DNA from: Deltaproteobacteria bacterium
Lineage (GTDB): Bacteria > Myxococcota_A > UBA796 > GCA-2862545
Assembly: GCA_016938035.1 (NCBI GenBank)
Contig: JAFGVK010000220.1
Location: 1 to 45,891 of the forward strand
Length of the DNA: 45,891 bases
Reading direction: 5' to 3'
Under the pieces are notes generated by a model. That model searched no databases. It was not told the origin of the DNA and worked only from the letters and a program-made list of their open reading frames with translations. Numbering within the stretch: position 1 is the stretch's first letter; each line of letters starts with the position of its first letter. A program made the translations under genes and the position numbers. This document shows, piece by piece, positions 18,777 through 27,156 of this stretch.

Positions 18777-20522
18777 ATGTCTGGCATTCGGATCCCAGAG
18801 CTGGCGCGCTGGCGTCGCCTCATCGTGATGATCGCCGCGGCGATGCTCTTGGCGCTGGTCCCGCTCTCGCGCGCGTCGGCGCAGGATGACGGGGATGTAG
18901 CGGCGCAGGAAGCGCCCGCTGCTGAGCCGGCGGCGCCTGTGGCTGCGTCCCCCGAGGCGGCGCCTGTCACCTCATCCCCAGAGGCCGCGGCCCTCACGCC
19001 GGCGCATGGCGCTGCTGAGCCGGCGGTCGAGGAGTCCAGCGCCCTGATGGGGTGGCTGAAGAAGATCGCGCCCCTCGGCTTGCTGTTGGTGGTGGTGGCG
19101 ATCGTGTTCTCGCGCCTGCCCAAGGTCAAGGGGATGGATCACCTCACGCCTGAATTCTCGGCGCGTCGCCTGATGAATTGGCTGCCGCTCGGGCTCACGT
19201 ACTCCTTCATGTACATGGGGAGGTACAACCTCAAGGTCTCAAAGCACGCCTTCGAGACCATGGCCGCGCCCGATGGGTCGGCCCTGATGGGCAACGCGGA
19301 TTTCGGGATGATCTTCGGGATCGGCACCGCCATCTACGGCGTCTCCTTCCTGATCAACGGCCCGCTCACCGACCGGATCGGGGGCCGCAAGGCGGTGCTC
19401 GGGGGGACCGCAGGGGTGATCGCGGTCAACGCCCTGATGGGTGTGGCCTCATGGTCCCTGCTCACGCACGGGGTGGGCAGCCATTTCATTGGCGCCAACT
19501 TTGTGACGGTCTTCTCGGTCCTCTACGCCTTCAACATGTACTTCCAGAGCTTCGGTGCGGTGTCGGTGGTGAAGGTGAACGCGCCCTGGTTCCACGTGCG
19601 CGAGCGGGGGGTGTTCGGTGCCATCTTTGGGATCCTGATCTCGCTGGGCCTCTATTTCGCCTATGACTGGAGCTTCCTGATCCTTGAGAACATCGGCTTG
19701 GCGTGGGTCTTCTTGGTCCCAGCGATCATCCTGACGCTCTTCTTGATCCTCGACATCCTCCTGGTCCGCGACCGCCCGGGCCTCGCAGGTCAGGCGGACT
19801 TCAACACCGGCGACGCCACCTCTGGGGACGGGGACGGCCCGCAGCTCGGCGCGGTAGAGGTGTTCAAGTTGATGATCAGGAACCCGATCATCATCACCAT
19901 CGCCCTGGTGGAATTCTCGAGCGGCTTCCTCCGACAGGCGATCATGCAGTGGTACCGCACCTTCGCCAGCCAGACCAACGCCGTGCTCGGTCTGACGGAC
20001 TCCTTCGTCTATGAGAACTGGGGGCTGCTCCTCTGTGTGGCGGGGATCCTCGGGGGGATGGTCGCGGGGATCATCTCGGATCGCGTCTTCCAGTCTCGCC
20101 GCGGACCGGTGGCGGTGCTGCTGTACGGGGTGATGCTCATCTCAGCTGTGGTGATGACCTTCACGTACACCACCCCGCTGGTGAGCTTCCTGGTGATCTT
20201 CATGACCATGGCGGTCATCGGGGTCCACGGGATGCTGTCCGGCACCGCCTCGATGGACTTCGGCGGGGCTAGGAACGTCGGCGTGGCGGTGGGGATCATC
20301 GACGGCTTCGTCTACCTGGGCACGGCGGTGATGAGCTTCACCTACGCCATCATCCTCCCCGACGAGGAGCTGGATGCCGCCGGGCACCTGGTGGGTGCAG
20401 CGACAGACCCGGCGAACTGGCTCTGGTGGCCTGTCTCGATGATCCCCGTGGCGCTGTTCGGCACCTACATGGCCTCTCGGCTCTGGAACGCGACGCCGAA
20501 GGGCTCGAGCGCCGGCCACTGA
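18777..20522 (+). CDS. MFS transporter of the organophosphate:phosphate antiporter type, with secretory N-terminal extension
   Basis: The ATG at 18777 follows CGGAGG. The 581-residue product begins with a signal-peptide-like segment (MIAAAMLLALVPLSRASAQ). A stretch of about 60 residues rich in Ala, Pro and Glu and one extra transmembrane helix follow. The antiporter core comes after that: MYMGRYNLKVSK recalls the GlpT/UhpT N-terminal motif, with GPLTDRIGGRKAVLGG as the loop 2–3 signature. About 12 helices fit the fold. The substrate is probably a phosphorylated small molecule. The cleavable signal plus linker is unusual, because MFS proteins normally begin in the cytoplasm. Confidence 0.82.
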   Translation: MSGIRIPELARWRRLIVMIAAAMLLALVPLSRASAQDDGDVAAQEAPAAEPAAPVAASPEAAPVTSSPEAAALTPAHGAAEPAVEESSALMGWLKKIAPLGLLLVVVAIVFSRLPKVKGMDHLTPEFSARRLMNWLPLGLTYSFMYMGRYNLKVSKHAFETMAAPDGSALMGNADFGMIFGIGTAIYGVSFLINGPLTDRIGGRKAVLGGTAGVIAVNALMGVASWSLLTHGVGSHFIGANFVTVFSVLYAFNMYFQSFGAVSVVKVNAPWFHVRERGVFGAIFGILISLGLYFAYDWSFLILENIGLAWVFLVPAIILTLFLILDILLVRDRPGLAGQADFNTGDATSGDGDGPQLGAVEVFKLMIRNPIIITIALVEFSSGFLRQAIMQWYRTFASQTNAVLGLTDSFVYENWGLLLCVAGILGGMVAGIISDRVFQSRRGPVAVLLYGVMLISAVVMTFTYTTPLVSFLVIFMTMAVIGVHGMLSGTASMDFGGARNVGVAVGIIDGFVYLGTAVMSFTYAIILPDEELDAAGHLVGAATDPANWLWWPVSMIPVALFGTYMASRLWNATPKGSSAGH

Positions 20523-20692
20523 TCGGCGCGAGGCCTGCGCTCTCCTTGGGGGGGCCTCGGCTCGTTCGGCGCGGGGCCCACGCTCCCCGTCTCTGGCTCG
20601 CCCGCGCCACCCACCTGGGGCGTCGGTGAGCCTGGTCTGGTGGGGGCCGACGCCCGCCCCCTCCGAGGGATGGGCCGCCCGGTGACGCCTCC

Positions 20693-20714
20693 CACCGCCC
20701 CGCTGGCGGCGGTG
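20693..20714 (-). terminator. Hairpin immediately after the FolE-like gene
   Basis: On the minus strand CACCGCC and GGCGGTG form a 7-bp stem with an 8-nt loop, starting 2 nt past the stop at 20717. No U tract; it lies between convergent genes and could serve either. Confidence 0.4.
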
Positions 20715-20716
20715 AG

Positions 20717-21229
20717 CTAGCGGCTCAGGAGAAGGGCCACCAGCGCGGCTGCCGCAGCTCCCCGCTGGACCACCACCTCCACAGTCCCCGGCGAGCGCGC
20801 TCCTCGCATCTCCATGCAGAGCTGCCTCGCCCGGAGCCGGATCACCAGCCCCCTTGGCTCCAGGGCCTCTTCCAGCAGGTCCGCGAGGCAGCCGCCGAGG
20901 CGCTCCTGGAGCTGAGGGCGGCGGGCGCAGTGCTCCAGCAGTCTCGGGATACCGCCGAGCCCCGCGATGCGATCTCCGGGGAGGTATGCCACGTCCGCCT
21001 CACCGAAGAAGGGGAGCAGGTGGTGCGCGCACAGGGAGTGAAACGGGAGCCCGCGCAAGATCACCGCATCGGCTCCCACTGCGGGGAAGGTGCTCAGGGC
21101 CGGGGGCTCACCGGGGACGAACTCCCGGAGGAGCTCAGTGACCAGCTCTGGGGTCCTGCTCATCTCTGGATCACCAGAAAATCCCAGCTCGGTCAAAAAC
21201 TCAGCCAGTAACGCGCTCGCTCGATCCAT
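20717..21229 (-). CDS. GTP cyclohydrolase I (FolE)-like protein with altered active site
   Basis: This 170-residue protein follows the FolE core: SLCAHHLLPFFG (Cys67, His69, His70), GIPRLLEHCARRPQLQERL and LCMEMRG (Cys138). The three expected Zn ligands (Cys67, His70, Cys138) are kept, as is the QER glutamate. Two functional positions differ. The residue matching E. coli His179 is Gln (ARQLC), and the Ser-Lys pair of GLSK that binds the GTP triphosphate is Gly-Gly (GLGG). It also lacks the usual N-terminal helices and ends differently. It is either a new activity on the FolE fold or an inactive paralogue. No folate or queuosine genes are adjacent. Confidence 0.75.
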   Translation of the reverse strand: MDRASALLAEFLTELGFSGDPEMSRTPELVTELLREFVPGEPPALSTFPAVGADAVILRGLPFHSLCAHHLLPFFGEADVAYLPGDRIAGLGGIPRLLEHCARRPQLQERLGGCLADLLEEALEPRGLVIRLRARQLCMEMRGARSPGTVEVVVQRGAAAAALVALLLSR

Positions 21230-21324
21230 CGCGATCCCCTCGCCAGTGCCCAGGCGCAGCGGGGCAGTTTTGCAGGTTCAACCGGGTCAGCAACGCGTCT
21301 TCCGAGAACCCCTGCGCGACCCCT

Positions 21325-21365
21325 AATTGTGGCCTGTGCAGAGGGCAAGATTTGATGACACAATT
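21325..21365. promoter_or_regulatory. Inverted repeat upstream of the sigma factor gene
   Basis: AATTGTG (21325–21331) and CACAATT (21359–21365) are a perfect 7-bp inverted repeat 27 nt apart, directly followed by TTGACA (21367–21372). It lies in the AT-richest part of the spacer between divergent genes. No convincing –10 box sits 16–18 nt from TTGACA. It is a possible operator or alternative promoter. Confidence 0.35.
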
Positions 21366-21485
21366 CTTGACAGTGGCGCATCTCCATTGCTGGTAAAACA
21401 GAGTGCTCCACCCGAGGCGGCTTTCAATGGGGCCTTCTGGGCCCTGGCCTCTGCTGTTTTCTTCCACTGAGCGGGTAACGCAGGT

Positions 21486-22463
21486 ATGAGCGACGAGCGA
21501 CTCACGGCAGAAGAAGAGAAGGAGATCGCGAGGGAGATCCTACGCCTAGAGGCGGAGGCGCGCGAGTTTCTCGCGACCGTGCCGCTCGCGGGGGATCTCC
21601 TCGGCACCCTGCCCACAAGGTCCGAGCGCACTAGGGCCGGCTCCGTCGATCGGCTGGAGTCGGCGGTGGACGCGCTCTGGAAGGCCGGGAAGGAGAGCCC
21701 GACCGTCAAGCCCCTCGCCCGCAAGGCGAAGGGCCTCTGGGCGCAGGCGGAGGCCAACCGGTGGCGCCTGGCGATGTCCGGGAGGCGGATCGCGCACGGG
21801 GAGGCGCGCAAGCTGGCGGGGCCCTTCCTCGACGAGGAGGACCTGGTCCAGGAGGGCTACGTGGGGCTGCTCAGGGCGGCCAAGCGCTTCGACCCGGATC
21901 GGGGGATACGCTTCTCCACCTACGCGCGCTGGTGGGTGCGGGCCCAGATGACACGCGCCATCGACCACACCGGCAGGCCGGTACGCCTCCCCGGATGCGC
22001 GGTGGAGCAGACCCGCAACCTGCACAAGGCCAAGAAGCGCTTCGAGGTGCTGGGCGTTGAGTTCGGTGTCACCGAGCTCGCGGAGGAGGTGGGGATCGAC
22101 GAGCGGCGCGCGCGGCTGCTCCTGTCCCAGGGCGGGACGATCTCGCTGGAGGAGCCGGTGGATGACGGCCCCAGGCCCAGGTCGCTGGAGCGCTTCCTCG
22201 CAGATCGCGAGGCGATGCACCCGGACGACGAGGCGATAGGGACCCAGGAGCTCAACCGTATGCACCAGGCCTTCGCCGATCTGCTCTCCGAGCGGCAGCG
22301 CTTCGTGCTCACCCGTCGGTATGGCCTTGAGGATGGACAGTTTCGGACGCTCTCGGAGGTCGGGAAGGAGCTCCACCTCTCCAGAGAGCGCGTGAGGCAG
22401 ATCGAGCGCGACGCGCTGCTCCGCCTGCGGCAGCACTCGGGCATTCGCGAGAACGCCTCGTAG
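21486..22463 (+). CDS. Sigma-70 family RNA polymerase sigma factor (group 2/3 type)
   Basis: This 325-residue protein has sigma region 2 at about 116–170 (EEDLVQEGYVGLLRAAKRFD and RFSTYARWWVRAQMTRAID, the –10 recognition helix). A region 3-like segment (LHKAKKRFEVLG…ELAEEVGI) follows, then region 4 at about 264–318 (LSERQRFVLTRRYGL, LSRERVRQIERDALLRLR, the –35 helix). The first 100 residues are charged and lack the acidic region 1.1 and the 1.2 block of housekeeping sigma. It is therefore a specialised alternative sigma of RpoS/SigB-like design. No anti-sigma gene is adjacent. The inverted repeat and TTGACA upstream may be its control region. Regulon unknown. Confidence 0.88.
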   Translation: MSDERLTAEEEKEIAREILRLEAEAREFLATVPLAGDLLGTLPTRSERTRAGSVDRLESAVDALWKAGKESPTVKPLARKAKGLWAQAEANRWRLAMSGRRIAHGEARKLAGPFLDEEDLVQEGYVGLLRAAKRFDPDRGIRFSTYARWWVRAQMTRAIDHTGRPVRLPGCAVEQTRNLHKAKKRFEVLGVEFGVTELAEEVGIDERRARLLLSQGGTISLEEPVDDGPRPRSLERFLADREAMHPDDEAIGTQELNRMHQAFADLLSERQRFVLTRRYGLEDGQFRTLSEVGKELHLSRERVRQIERDALLRLRQHSGIRENAS

Positions 22464-22479
22464 ATCTACCCGCGGGGGA

Positions 22480-22509
22480 TTGGACGGGGACGCGCTTTCC
22501 GTCTATGGT
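22480..22509 (+). promoter_or_regulatory. Candidate promoter for the FG-GAP surface protein
   Basis: TTGGAC (22480–22485) and TATGGT (22504–22509) are separated by 18 nt, with the ATG at 22552. It lies 16 nt after the sigma factor stop. Match to sigma-70 consensus is moderate. Confidence 0.35.
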
Positions 22510-22551
22510 AGACAGGACGAGGTGCCCTATTCGGCCCCGTTCGAGGTCTAC

Positions 22552-24837
22552 ATGTCGCTCTCTGCTGCTCCTCGTGTGTTGTTGGCGCTGTCCGCCGGCG
22601 CCCTGTTCGCCCCAGCGGCCCAGGCCGACCCTGGTCCCTGCGACACCTTCTCGCCTAGCGCGGCCCCCAGCGTGTTTCAGGTCGCGGAGTGCCTGAATGA
22701 TCCCCCGGTGGGGACCTTCAACCCTGTGGTCGAGCGGACATGGAGCGCCAACCCGGTCCATTCAGTGTACGACGACGTCATGATGACGCCCGTGGTTGGG
22801 AACCTCACCGACGACAACCACGACGGGAAGATCGACACCGACGACGTGCCGGACATCGCGTTCACTGCCTACAACTGGCAGCGGAACGACATGGACTACC
22901 GGTCGCCGGGGGCGCTGGTGGTGATCTCGGGGGGTGACATGCGCACCCACTACTCGATCACGGCCGCAGGGGGATACCCCATCTACGGCGCGGGCGGGGT
23001 GGCGATCGGTGACCTCGAGGGCGATGGCAGCCCCGACATCTGCGTCGCGGGTGCCAGCAACCCCGGCGGGCTCTCTGCCGCGGTGATCTGCATGGAGGCG
23101 GACGGCTCGCTGAAGTGGGCCGCTGGCGACGAGAACTACGTCTACGGAGCCCCTGCCATCGCGGACATGGACAACGACGGCTTCGCCGAGGTGGTGTTCG
23201 GGGACTGGATCTTCGACTCCACTGGCTCTGTGTTGGGAATCGCCGAGCTCTCCGATGGGCGCCAGTGCGACGGGCGCAACTACATGAGCTTCGCGGTGGA
23301 CTGGGACGGCGGCGGCGACCTGGAACTGGTCACTGGCAACGCGGTCTTCGACATGGCGGGGAACCTCGTCTGGGATGATGGGGACGGCGAGGGCATCCCC
23401 GCCATCGGTGACTTCAACGGAGACCAGCTCCCGGACATGGTGAAGGTGACCTGGGGCGAGGTGGTGGTGACGCTGCACGACGGGACGGAGCTCTGGCGCC
23501 GCCCCGCACCGGGCACCGGGAACGGCGGCGCCCCTACGGTGGCGGACTTCGACGGAGATGAAGAGCCAGAGGTAGGGGTGGCTGGCAACTCCTACTACAC
23601 GGTGTACGAGACCAACGGGGACGTGCTCTGGTCCATGCCGGTGAAGGACTGGTCGTCGTCGGTGACCGGCTCGTCGGTGTTCGACTTCGAGGGAGACGGC
23701 CGGGCCGAGGTTGTCTACGCTGACGAGGACACCCTGTGGGTCTTTGACGGCGAGACGGGCTCGGTGCTCATGGAGGAGGAGAGCCACACCTCCGCCACCC
23801 TCTACGAGTACCCCGTGATCGCGGACGTGGACGGTGATGACTCCACCGAGATCATCATCGTCTCCAACGACTATGACAAGACGGGCACGCAGGGCTTGGT
23901 GGTCATCGGCGATGCCGACCACTCCTGGTCCCCCGCGCGGCCGATCTGGAACCAGTTCGCGTACCACATCACCAACGTGAACAACGACGGGTCGATCCCG
24001 CGGTTTCAGACCAAGAACTGGTTGAGCTGGAACAACTTCCGAGCGGGGGGCACCGAGCTCGGGCCGTCTCATTGGCTGTCTCAGGTGGGGGCCTACGGGG
24101 CAGAGAGCTGTCTCACAGCCTGTGATGAGCACGCGGTGGAGGTCTACCTGCCGGTGTACAACGAGGGCTGGCTCGACACCTCAACCATCGAGGTAGGGTT
24201 CTATCGGGTCAGTGGCTCCAGCCGCACCCTGGCGATGACCGCCACCATCCCGGCGATCCCCGCGGACAGCAGCGTCATGGCTGGCCCCTTCGTGATCGAC
24301 CAGGCCACCTGGGGCACCGGCGACCTGATCGCGGTGCTCGACGATCCCGACGATCAGCCGGAGTGCGATGAGACCGACAACATCGTAGAGCTCGGCGCTT
24401 GGCCCTATCCTGACTCGGGCGATCTGTGGGACCAGGACGGGGACGGGTACACCAACGCCGACTGCGGCGGTGAGGACTGTGACGACACCGACGCCTCCAT
24501 CCACCCCGGCGCGCTGGAGGTGGAGAACGACGGCGTGGATCAGGACTGCAACGGGCAGGACCTGATCGGGGGCGACTGTGACCAGGACGGCGACGGCTAC
24601 GCCGACGAGGACTGTGGTGGCAGCGACTGCGACGACAGCGACCCCTCGGTTCACCCGGAGGCCACCGACAACCCCGACGATGGCATCGATCAGAATTGCG
24701 ATGGCGTCGACGGGATGGCCGGCGACGCGGTGCTCCGTCAGAAGTGCGGCTGCGCAAGCTCTAGCGCGTCGCTCGGCTCGATGGTGTTCTGGTTCGTTGG
24801 TGCAGGTCTGACCCTGATCCGCCGCCGCTCACGCTGA
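22552..24837 (+). CDS. Secreted FG-GAP/VCBS-type beta-propeller protein with MopE motifs and MYXO-CTERM-like tail
   Basis: The ATG at 22552 gives a signal peptide (PRVLLALSAGALFAPAAQA) in a 761-residue product. At least six FG-GAP-like blades follow, each with a calcium-type motif (for example DLEGDGSPDICVAG, DMDNDGFAEVVFG, DFDGDEEPEVGVAG, DVDGDDSTEIIIV). A CARDB-like segment comes at about nucleotides 24130–24400. Two MopE-type motifs (EDCDDTD, SDCDDSD) precede the end. The C-terminus CGCASSSAS + hydrophobic FWFVGAGLTLI + RRRSR matches the layout of the MYXO-CTERM sorting tail: a Cys motif, a membrane helix and a basic end. It is probably surface-anchored after processing. A hairpin terminator follows directly. 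Confidence 0.85.
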   Translation: MSLSAAPRVLLALSAGALFAPAAQADPGPCDTFSPSAAPSVFQVAECLNDPPVGTFNPVVERTWSANPVHSVYDDVMMTPVVGNLTDDNHDGKIDTDDVPDIAFTAYNWQRNDMDYRSPGALVVISGGDMRTHYSITAAGGYPIYGAGGVAIGDLEGDGSPDICVAGASNPGGLSAAVICMEADGSLKWAAGDENYVYGAPAIADMDNDGFAEVVFGDWIFDSTGSVLGIAELSDGRQCDGRNYMSFAVDWDGGGDLELVTGNAVFDMAGNLVWDDGDGEGIPAIGDFNGDQLPDMVKVTWGEVVVTLHDGTELWRRPAPGTGNGGAPTVADFDGDEEPEVGVAGNSYYTVYETNGDVLWSMPVKDWSSSVTGSSVFDFEGDGRAEVVYADEDTLWVFDGETGSVLMEEESHTSATLYEYPVIADVDGDDSTEIIIVSNDYDKTGTQGLVVIGDADHSWSPARPIWNQFAYHITNVNNDGSIPRFQTKNWLSWNNFRAGGTELGPSHWLSQVGAYGAESCLTACDEHAVEVYLPVYNEGWLDTSTIEVGFYRVSGSSRTLAMTATIPAIPADSSVMAGPFVIDQATWGTGDLIAVLDDPDDQPECDETDNIVELGAWPYPDSGDLWDQDGDGYTNADCGGEDCDDTDASIHPGALEVENDGVDQDCNGQDLIGGDCDQDGDGYADEDCGGSDCDDSDPSVHPEATDNPDDGIDQNCDGVDGMAGDAVLRQKCGCASSSASLGSMVFWFVGAGLTLIRRRSR

Positions 24838-24842
24838 ACCGA

Positions 24843-24868
24843 CGCCAGCCCCGCTGGTGGGGCTGGCG
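24843..24868 (+). terminator. Strong hairpin after the FG-GAP protein gene
   Basis: CGCCAGCCCC and GGGGCTGGCG form a perfect 10-bp stem with loop GCTGGT, 5 nt after the stop at 24837. No U tract follows, as is common in very GC-rich genomes. Confidence 0.6.
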
Positions 24869-25041
24869 CAGGGCTCCGGACGGAGAGGAGGCGGATCGCC
24901 CTTGGGATGGCAGGCAGCCAGGGCTGCCCCCCATCACGCTCTGAGAGCCTGTGGGGCCCCCAAGAACCGGCACGCGCCGCGAGCGTCTCGTGGGTCGACG
25001 GGACACGCAGCGGGGCTGCGCTAGGAGGGCCTCCCTCCTCG

Positions 25042-25136
25042 CTCTCGACGGGCTCGCCGCCCGCGCGTCGCCTTGCCCGGCGCCCGCGCGTCGCCTTGCC
25101 CAGCGCTCTCCTGGCCCTTGTCCCAGCCGTCGAGAG
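25042..25136. repeat. Inverted-repeat-flanked element containing a 21-bp direct repeat
   Basis: CTCTCGACGG (25042–25051) and CCGTCGAGAG (25127–25136) are perfect inverted repeats. Between them a 21-bp sequence beginning CGCCCGCGCGTCGCC occurs twice, at 25058–25078 and 25081–25101. The element ends 10 bp before the stop of the convergent barrel-like gene. Confidence 0.7.
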
Positions 25137-25146
25137 GCTGTGGTGC

Positions 25147-25683
25147 CTAGAGGGTCCACCGGAGGCCGAGCTCCAGCGCCACCTGGTCACTGGGGAGGGC
25201 GGTGGAGCCGGTCGCGCGCAGCACCCGCCCGTACAGCACCGAGGTCCCGAGCACCCTGAAGGCGAGCTGAGCCTGCGTCTCGGTGTGCAGCGCGCTGAGG
25301 GACCCGTCTCCGAACCCGCCGAGCCAGCGCAACGAGCCCTCGACCCTGCCCAGCCTGGCGCCGGCGGTCAGCTCCCCCCCGGTGATCCAGGTGGGGTCGA
25401 GCGTCTGCGCGGTCCACACCCCCTTCCCGCCCGCGAACAGCCCGATCCGGACGTCCAGATCGGAGCCCCCAAGCAGATCGACGCCGATGCCGGTCCGGAC
25501 CAGCGCCGCGCCCGAACCAGCCGCGCGCGCCTCGGCGTAGACCCTCGCGTCCCTGTGTCCCTCCAGCGCTGCAGCGAGGGAGGCGGCGGGCTGCGCCCCG
25601 TTGAGCACCGCGCCCCCCTGTAGCTGGAGGCGGAGCCCTTCGTCGGCCTGAGCGACGCTGAGCGCGAGCAGTAGGGTCAGCAT
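25147..25683 (-). CDS. Predicted outer-membrane beta-barrel-like protein
   Basis: This 178-residue product starts at ATG 25683, giving a short signal peptide (MLTLLLALSVAQA). The mature part alternates hydrophobic and polar residues in repeated strands with Gly/aromatic turns (LRLQLQGGAVL, VRIGLFAGGKGVW, GSLRWLGGF, QAQLAFRVLG). It ends in LELGLRWTL, close to the aromatic-terminated last strand of outer-membrane proteins. No family motif is recognised. It could be a small barrel or a secreted beta protein. A 7-bp stem hairpin (25758–25774) lies upstream, in the divergent spacer shared with the pseudokinase gene. Confidence 0.65.
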   Translation of the reverse strand: MLTLLLALSVAQADEGLRLQLQGGAVLNGAQPAASLAAALEGHRDARVYAEARAAGSGAALVRTGIGVDLLGGSDLDVRIGLFAGGKGVWTAQTLDPTWITGGELTAGARLGRVEGSLRWLGGFGDGSLSALHTETQAQLAFRVLGTSVLYGRVLRATGSTALPSDQVALELGLRWTL

Positions 25684-25757
25684 GGATACTCCCGAGTGGC
25701 GGGCACGAGCCCAGGGTGCGCTATCTGGGAGACTGGACACCGACGCCAGCCAGAACC

Positions 25758-25774
25758 GTCCGCTAGAAGCGGAC
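25758..25774. promoter_or_regulatory. Short perfect hairpin in divergent spacer
   Basis: GTCCGCT and AGCGGAC form a 7-bp stem with loop AGA between the barrel-like gene and the pseudokinase gene. As a palindrome it could be a dimeric-regulator operator; nothing else supports this. Confidence 0.3.
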
Positions 25775-25820
25775 CTACGGACTTCCCCCCTGTGAGGTGG
25801 CCCACCGGCATGCGCAGGTT

Positions 25821-27005
25821 ATGGGCTGCCAGAGGAGGGCGGACACGCCGTTGAACAAGCAGGAACAGTACCGAATTGTCATGCCGCTCGGTGAGCAGCG
25901 ACAGTATGTCGTGTATCAGGTGGAGCGGCTGAACCGGTTCGGGAAGATCGAGGCCCGTGAGGCGCTGCTGCTGCTGCGTGAGACCGCTCCGGACGCGATC
26001 CAGCGGCTTCGCGCGCAGGCCCTTGCCCTGCGAAACGGTTCGGTCTCGGGCCTCGCGCGGATGGATCGCCTCGTTGATTTTGAGGGTCGCACCGCGGTGA
26101 TTAGAGAGCTCCTGGACGGGCTGTCGCTGGATCAGGCGCTCTTTGGCGGTCCCATCCCCGGGGACGTGTCCTCGGCGATCATCGGCAAGGCGGCGTCGGT
26201 GCTGCATCAGGCATCCAGCCTGCCCGGCGCGGATGGCCGCCCGCTCGGCCTCCTGCACGGCAGCGTACAGCTCTCCACCCTGTTCGTCATGGACAACGGG
26301 CAGGTGTCGGTGCTTGATTTTGGCTTGGTGGGGACCGATCCCACCGATGGGTTTGGGAGGGGCAGGGGCGCGTGGTGCCACGTGCCACCCGAGCGGTGGC
26401 GCGGCCTGCACAAGCGGGCGGGCGAGGTCTATTCGCTGGGGACTGTCTACTACCACCTGCTCACCGGGCGTCACTTCCCGGAGGCAGGGCGGACCGAGGA
26501 CGAGCACCGGGCGCTGCTGGCTTCGGGGATCGAGGGTGTCTCTCGTGAGTACCGCGATCTCCTCGCGAGCATGCTGGACTGGAGCTGGCGCGCGCGCCCC
26601 ACGCTGCTGGAGGTGCGGCGGCAGACCAAGGAGCTGGTGGGTGGCAGAGAGGGGGTCCTCAAGGCGTGGACCGAGGCGAACAACGCCCTCATCCGCCGGA
26701 AGCTCCCCTGGCCCCCCCCTGACGAGTGGTCAAACCGCGTCATCGAGGTGGCTAGCCCCGAGGTAGAGGTGGACGAGGGCGGCCACCAGGCCTGGGACGA
26801 TGTCACCGCCTCCTACCCCATCGGCGCCCTGCGCATGCAGGGGCGCGCGTTAGAGGACCGTGAGGCCGCCGGGGCACCCGTCAGCCCGCCGCTCGTTGAG
26901 GAGAGCGCGGTGGGGGGGCCGCTGATCGCCATACTCAGCGGCCTGGTGATCGTGCTCGTCGTGCTGGTGTTGCTGGTCGCCGGGGTGCTGCTGCTCTTCC
27001 TGTAG
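25821..27005 (+). CDS. Tail-anchored pseudokinase (Ser/Thr kinase fold)
   Basis: This product is about 394 residues with an uncertain start: ATG 25821, or TTG 25851 after a GGAGGG. A protein-kinase fold is recognisable from VLDFGLVG (DFG at 166–168), a C-lobe GEVYSLGTVYYHLLTGRHFP and the RARPTLLEV segment near the end of the lobe. The catalytic loop reads HGSVQLSTL from His146, so the HRD Asp and the following Asn are replaced (Ser, Ser). No VAIK-like Lys is visible in the N-lobe. Phosphotransfer is therefore unlikely. After a Pro/Glu-rich linker it ends in one hydrophobic helix (about 369–394) with no tail, fitting a tail-anchored membrane protein with a cytoplasmic pseudokinase domain. Confidence 0.75.
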   Translation: MGCQRRADTPLNKQEQYRIVMPLGEQRQYVVYQVERLNRFGKIEAREALLLLRETAPDAIQRLRAQALALRNGSVSGLARMDRLVDFEGRTAVIRELLDGLSLDQALFGGPIPGDVSSAIIGKAASVLHQASSLPGADGRPLGLLHGSVQLSTLFVMDNGQVSVLDFGLVGTDPTDGFGRGRGAWCHVPPERWRGLHKRAGEVYSLGTVYYHLLTGRHFPEAGRTEDEHRALLASGIEGVSREYRDLLASMLDWSWRARPTLLEVRRQTKELVGGREGVLKAWTEANNALIRRKLPWPPPDEWSNRVIEVASPEVEVDEGGHQAWDDVTASYPIGALRMQGRALEDREAAGAPVSPPLVEESAVGGPLIAILSGLVIVLVVLVLLVAGVLLLFL

Positions 27006-27156
27006 CGGCCATAGGCGGCTCCCCAGGGCAGATCGCGGGGGGGGCCGGCGCCGCGCACGTCGTGGGCCCCGGACGCAGCCCTGCTGGTCACAGCGGGTGA
27101 CGGCGCCCTCGGGACGCGAGGCAGCGCCACGGCATCCAGTTGGCCTGGAGCGTGCC

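Larger units (their letters stand above)
24838..25146. other. Intergenic stretch between convergent genes
   Basis: The 309 bp contain the terminator hairpin at 24843–24868 and the direct/inverted repeat element at 25042–25136. The six frames are compositional shadows; no gene is supported. Confidence 0.6.

Noticed and set aside
21367..21399. Sigma-70 promoter from TTGACA and TGGTAAAAC upstream of the sigma gene
   Set aside because: The spacing to TAAAAC is 21 nt, outside the normal 16–18 range.
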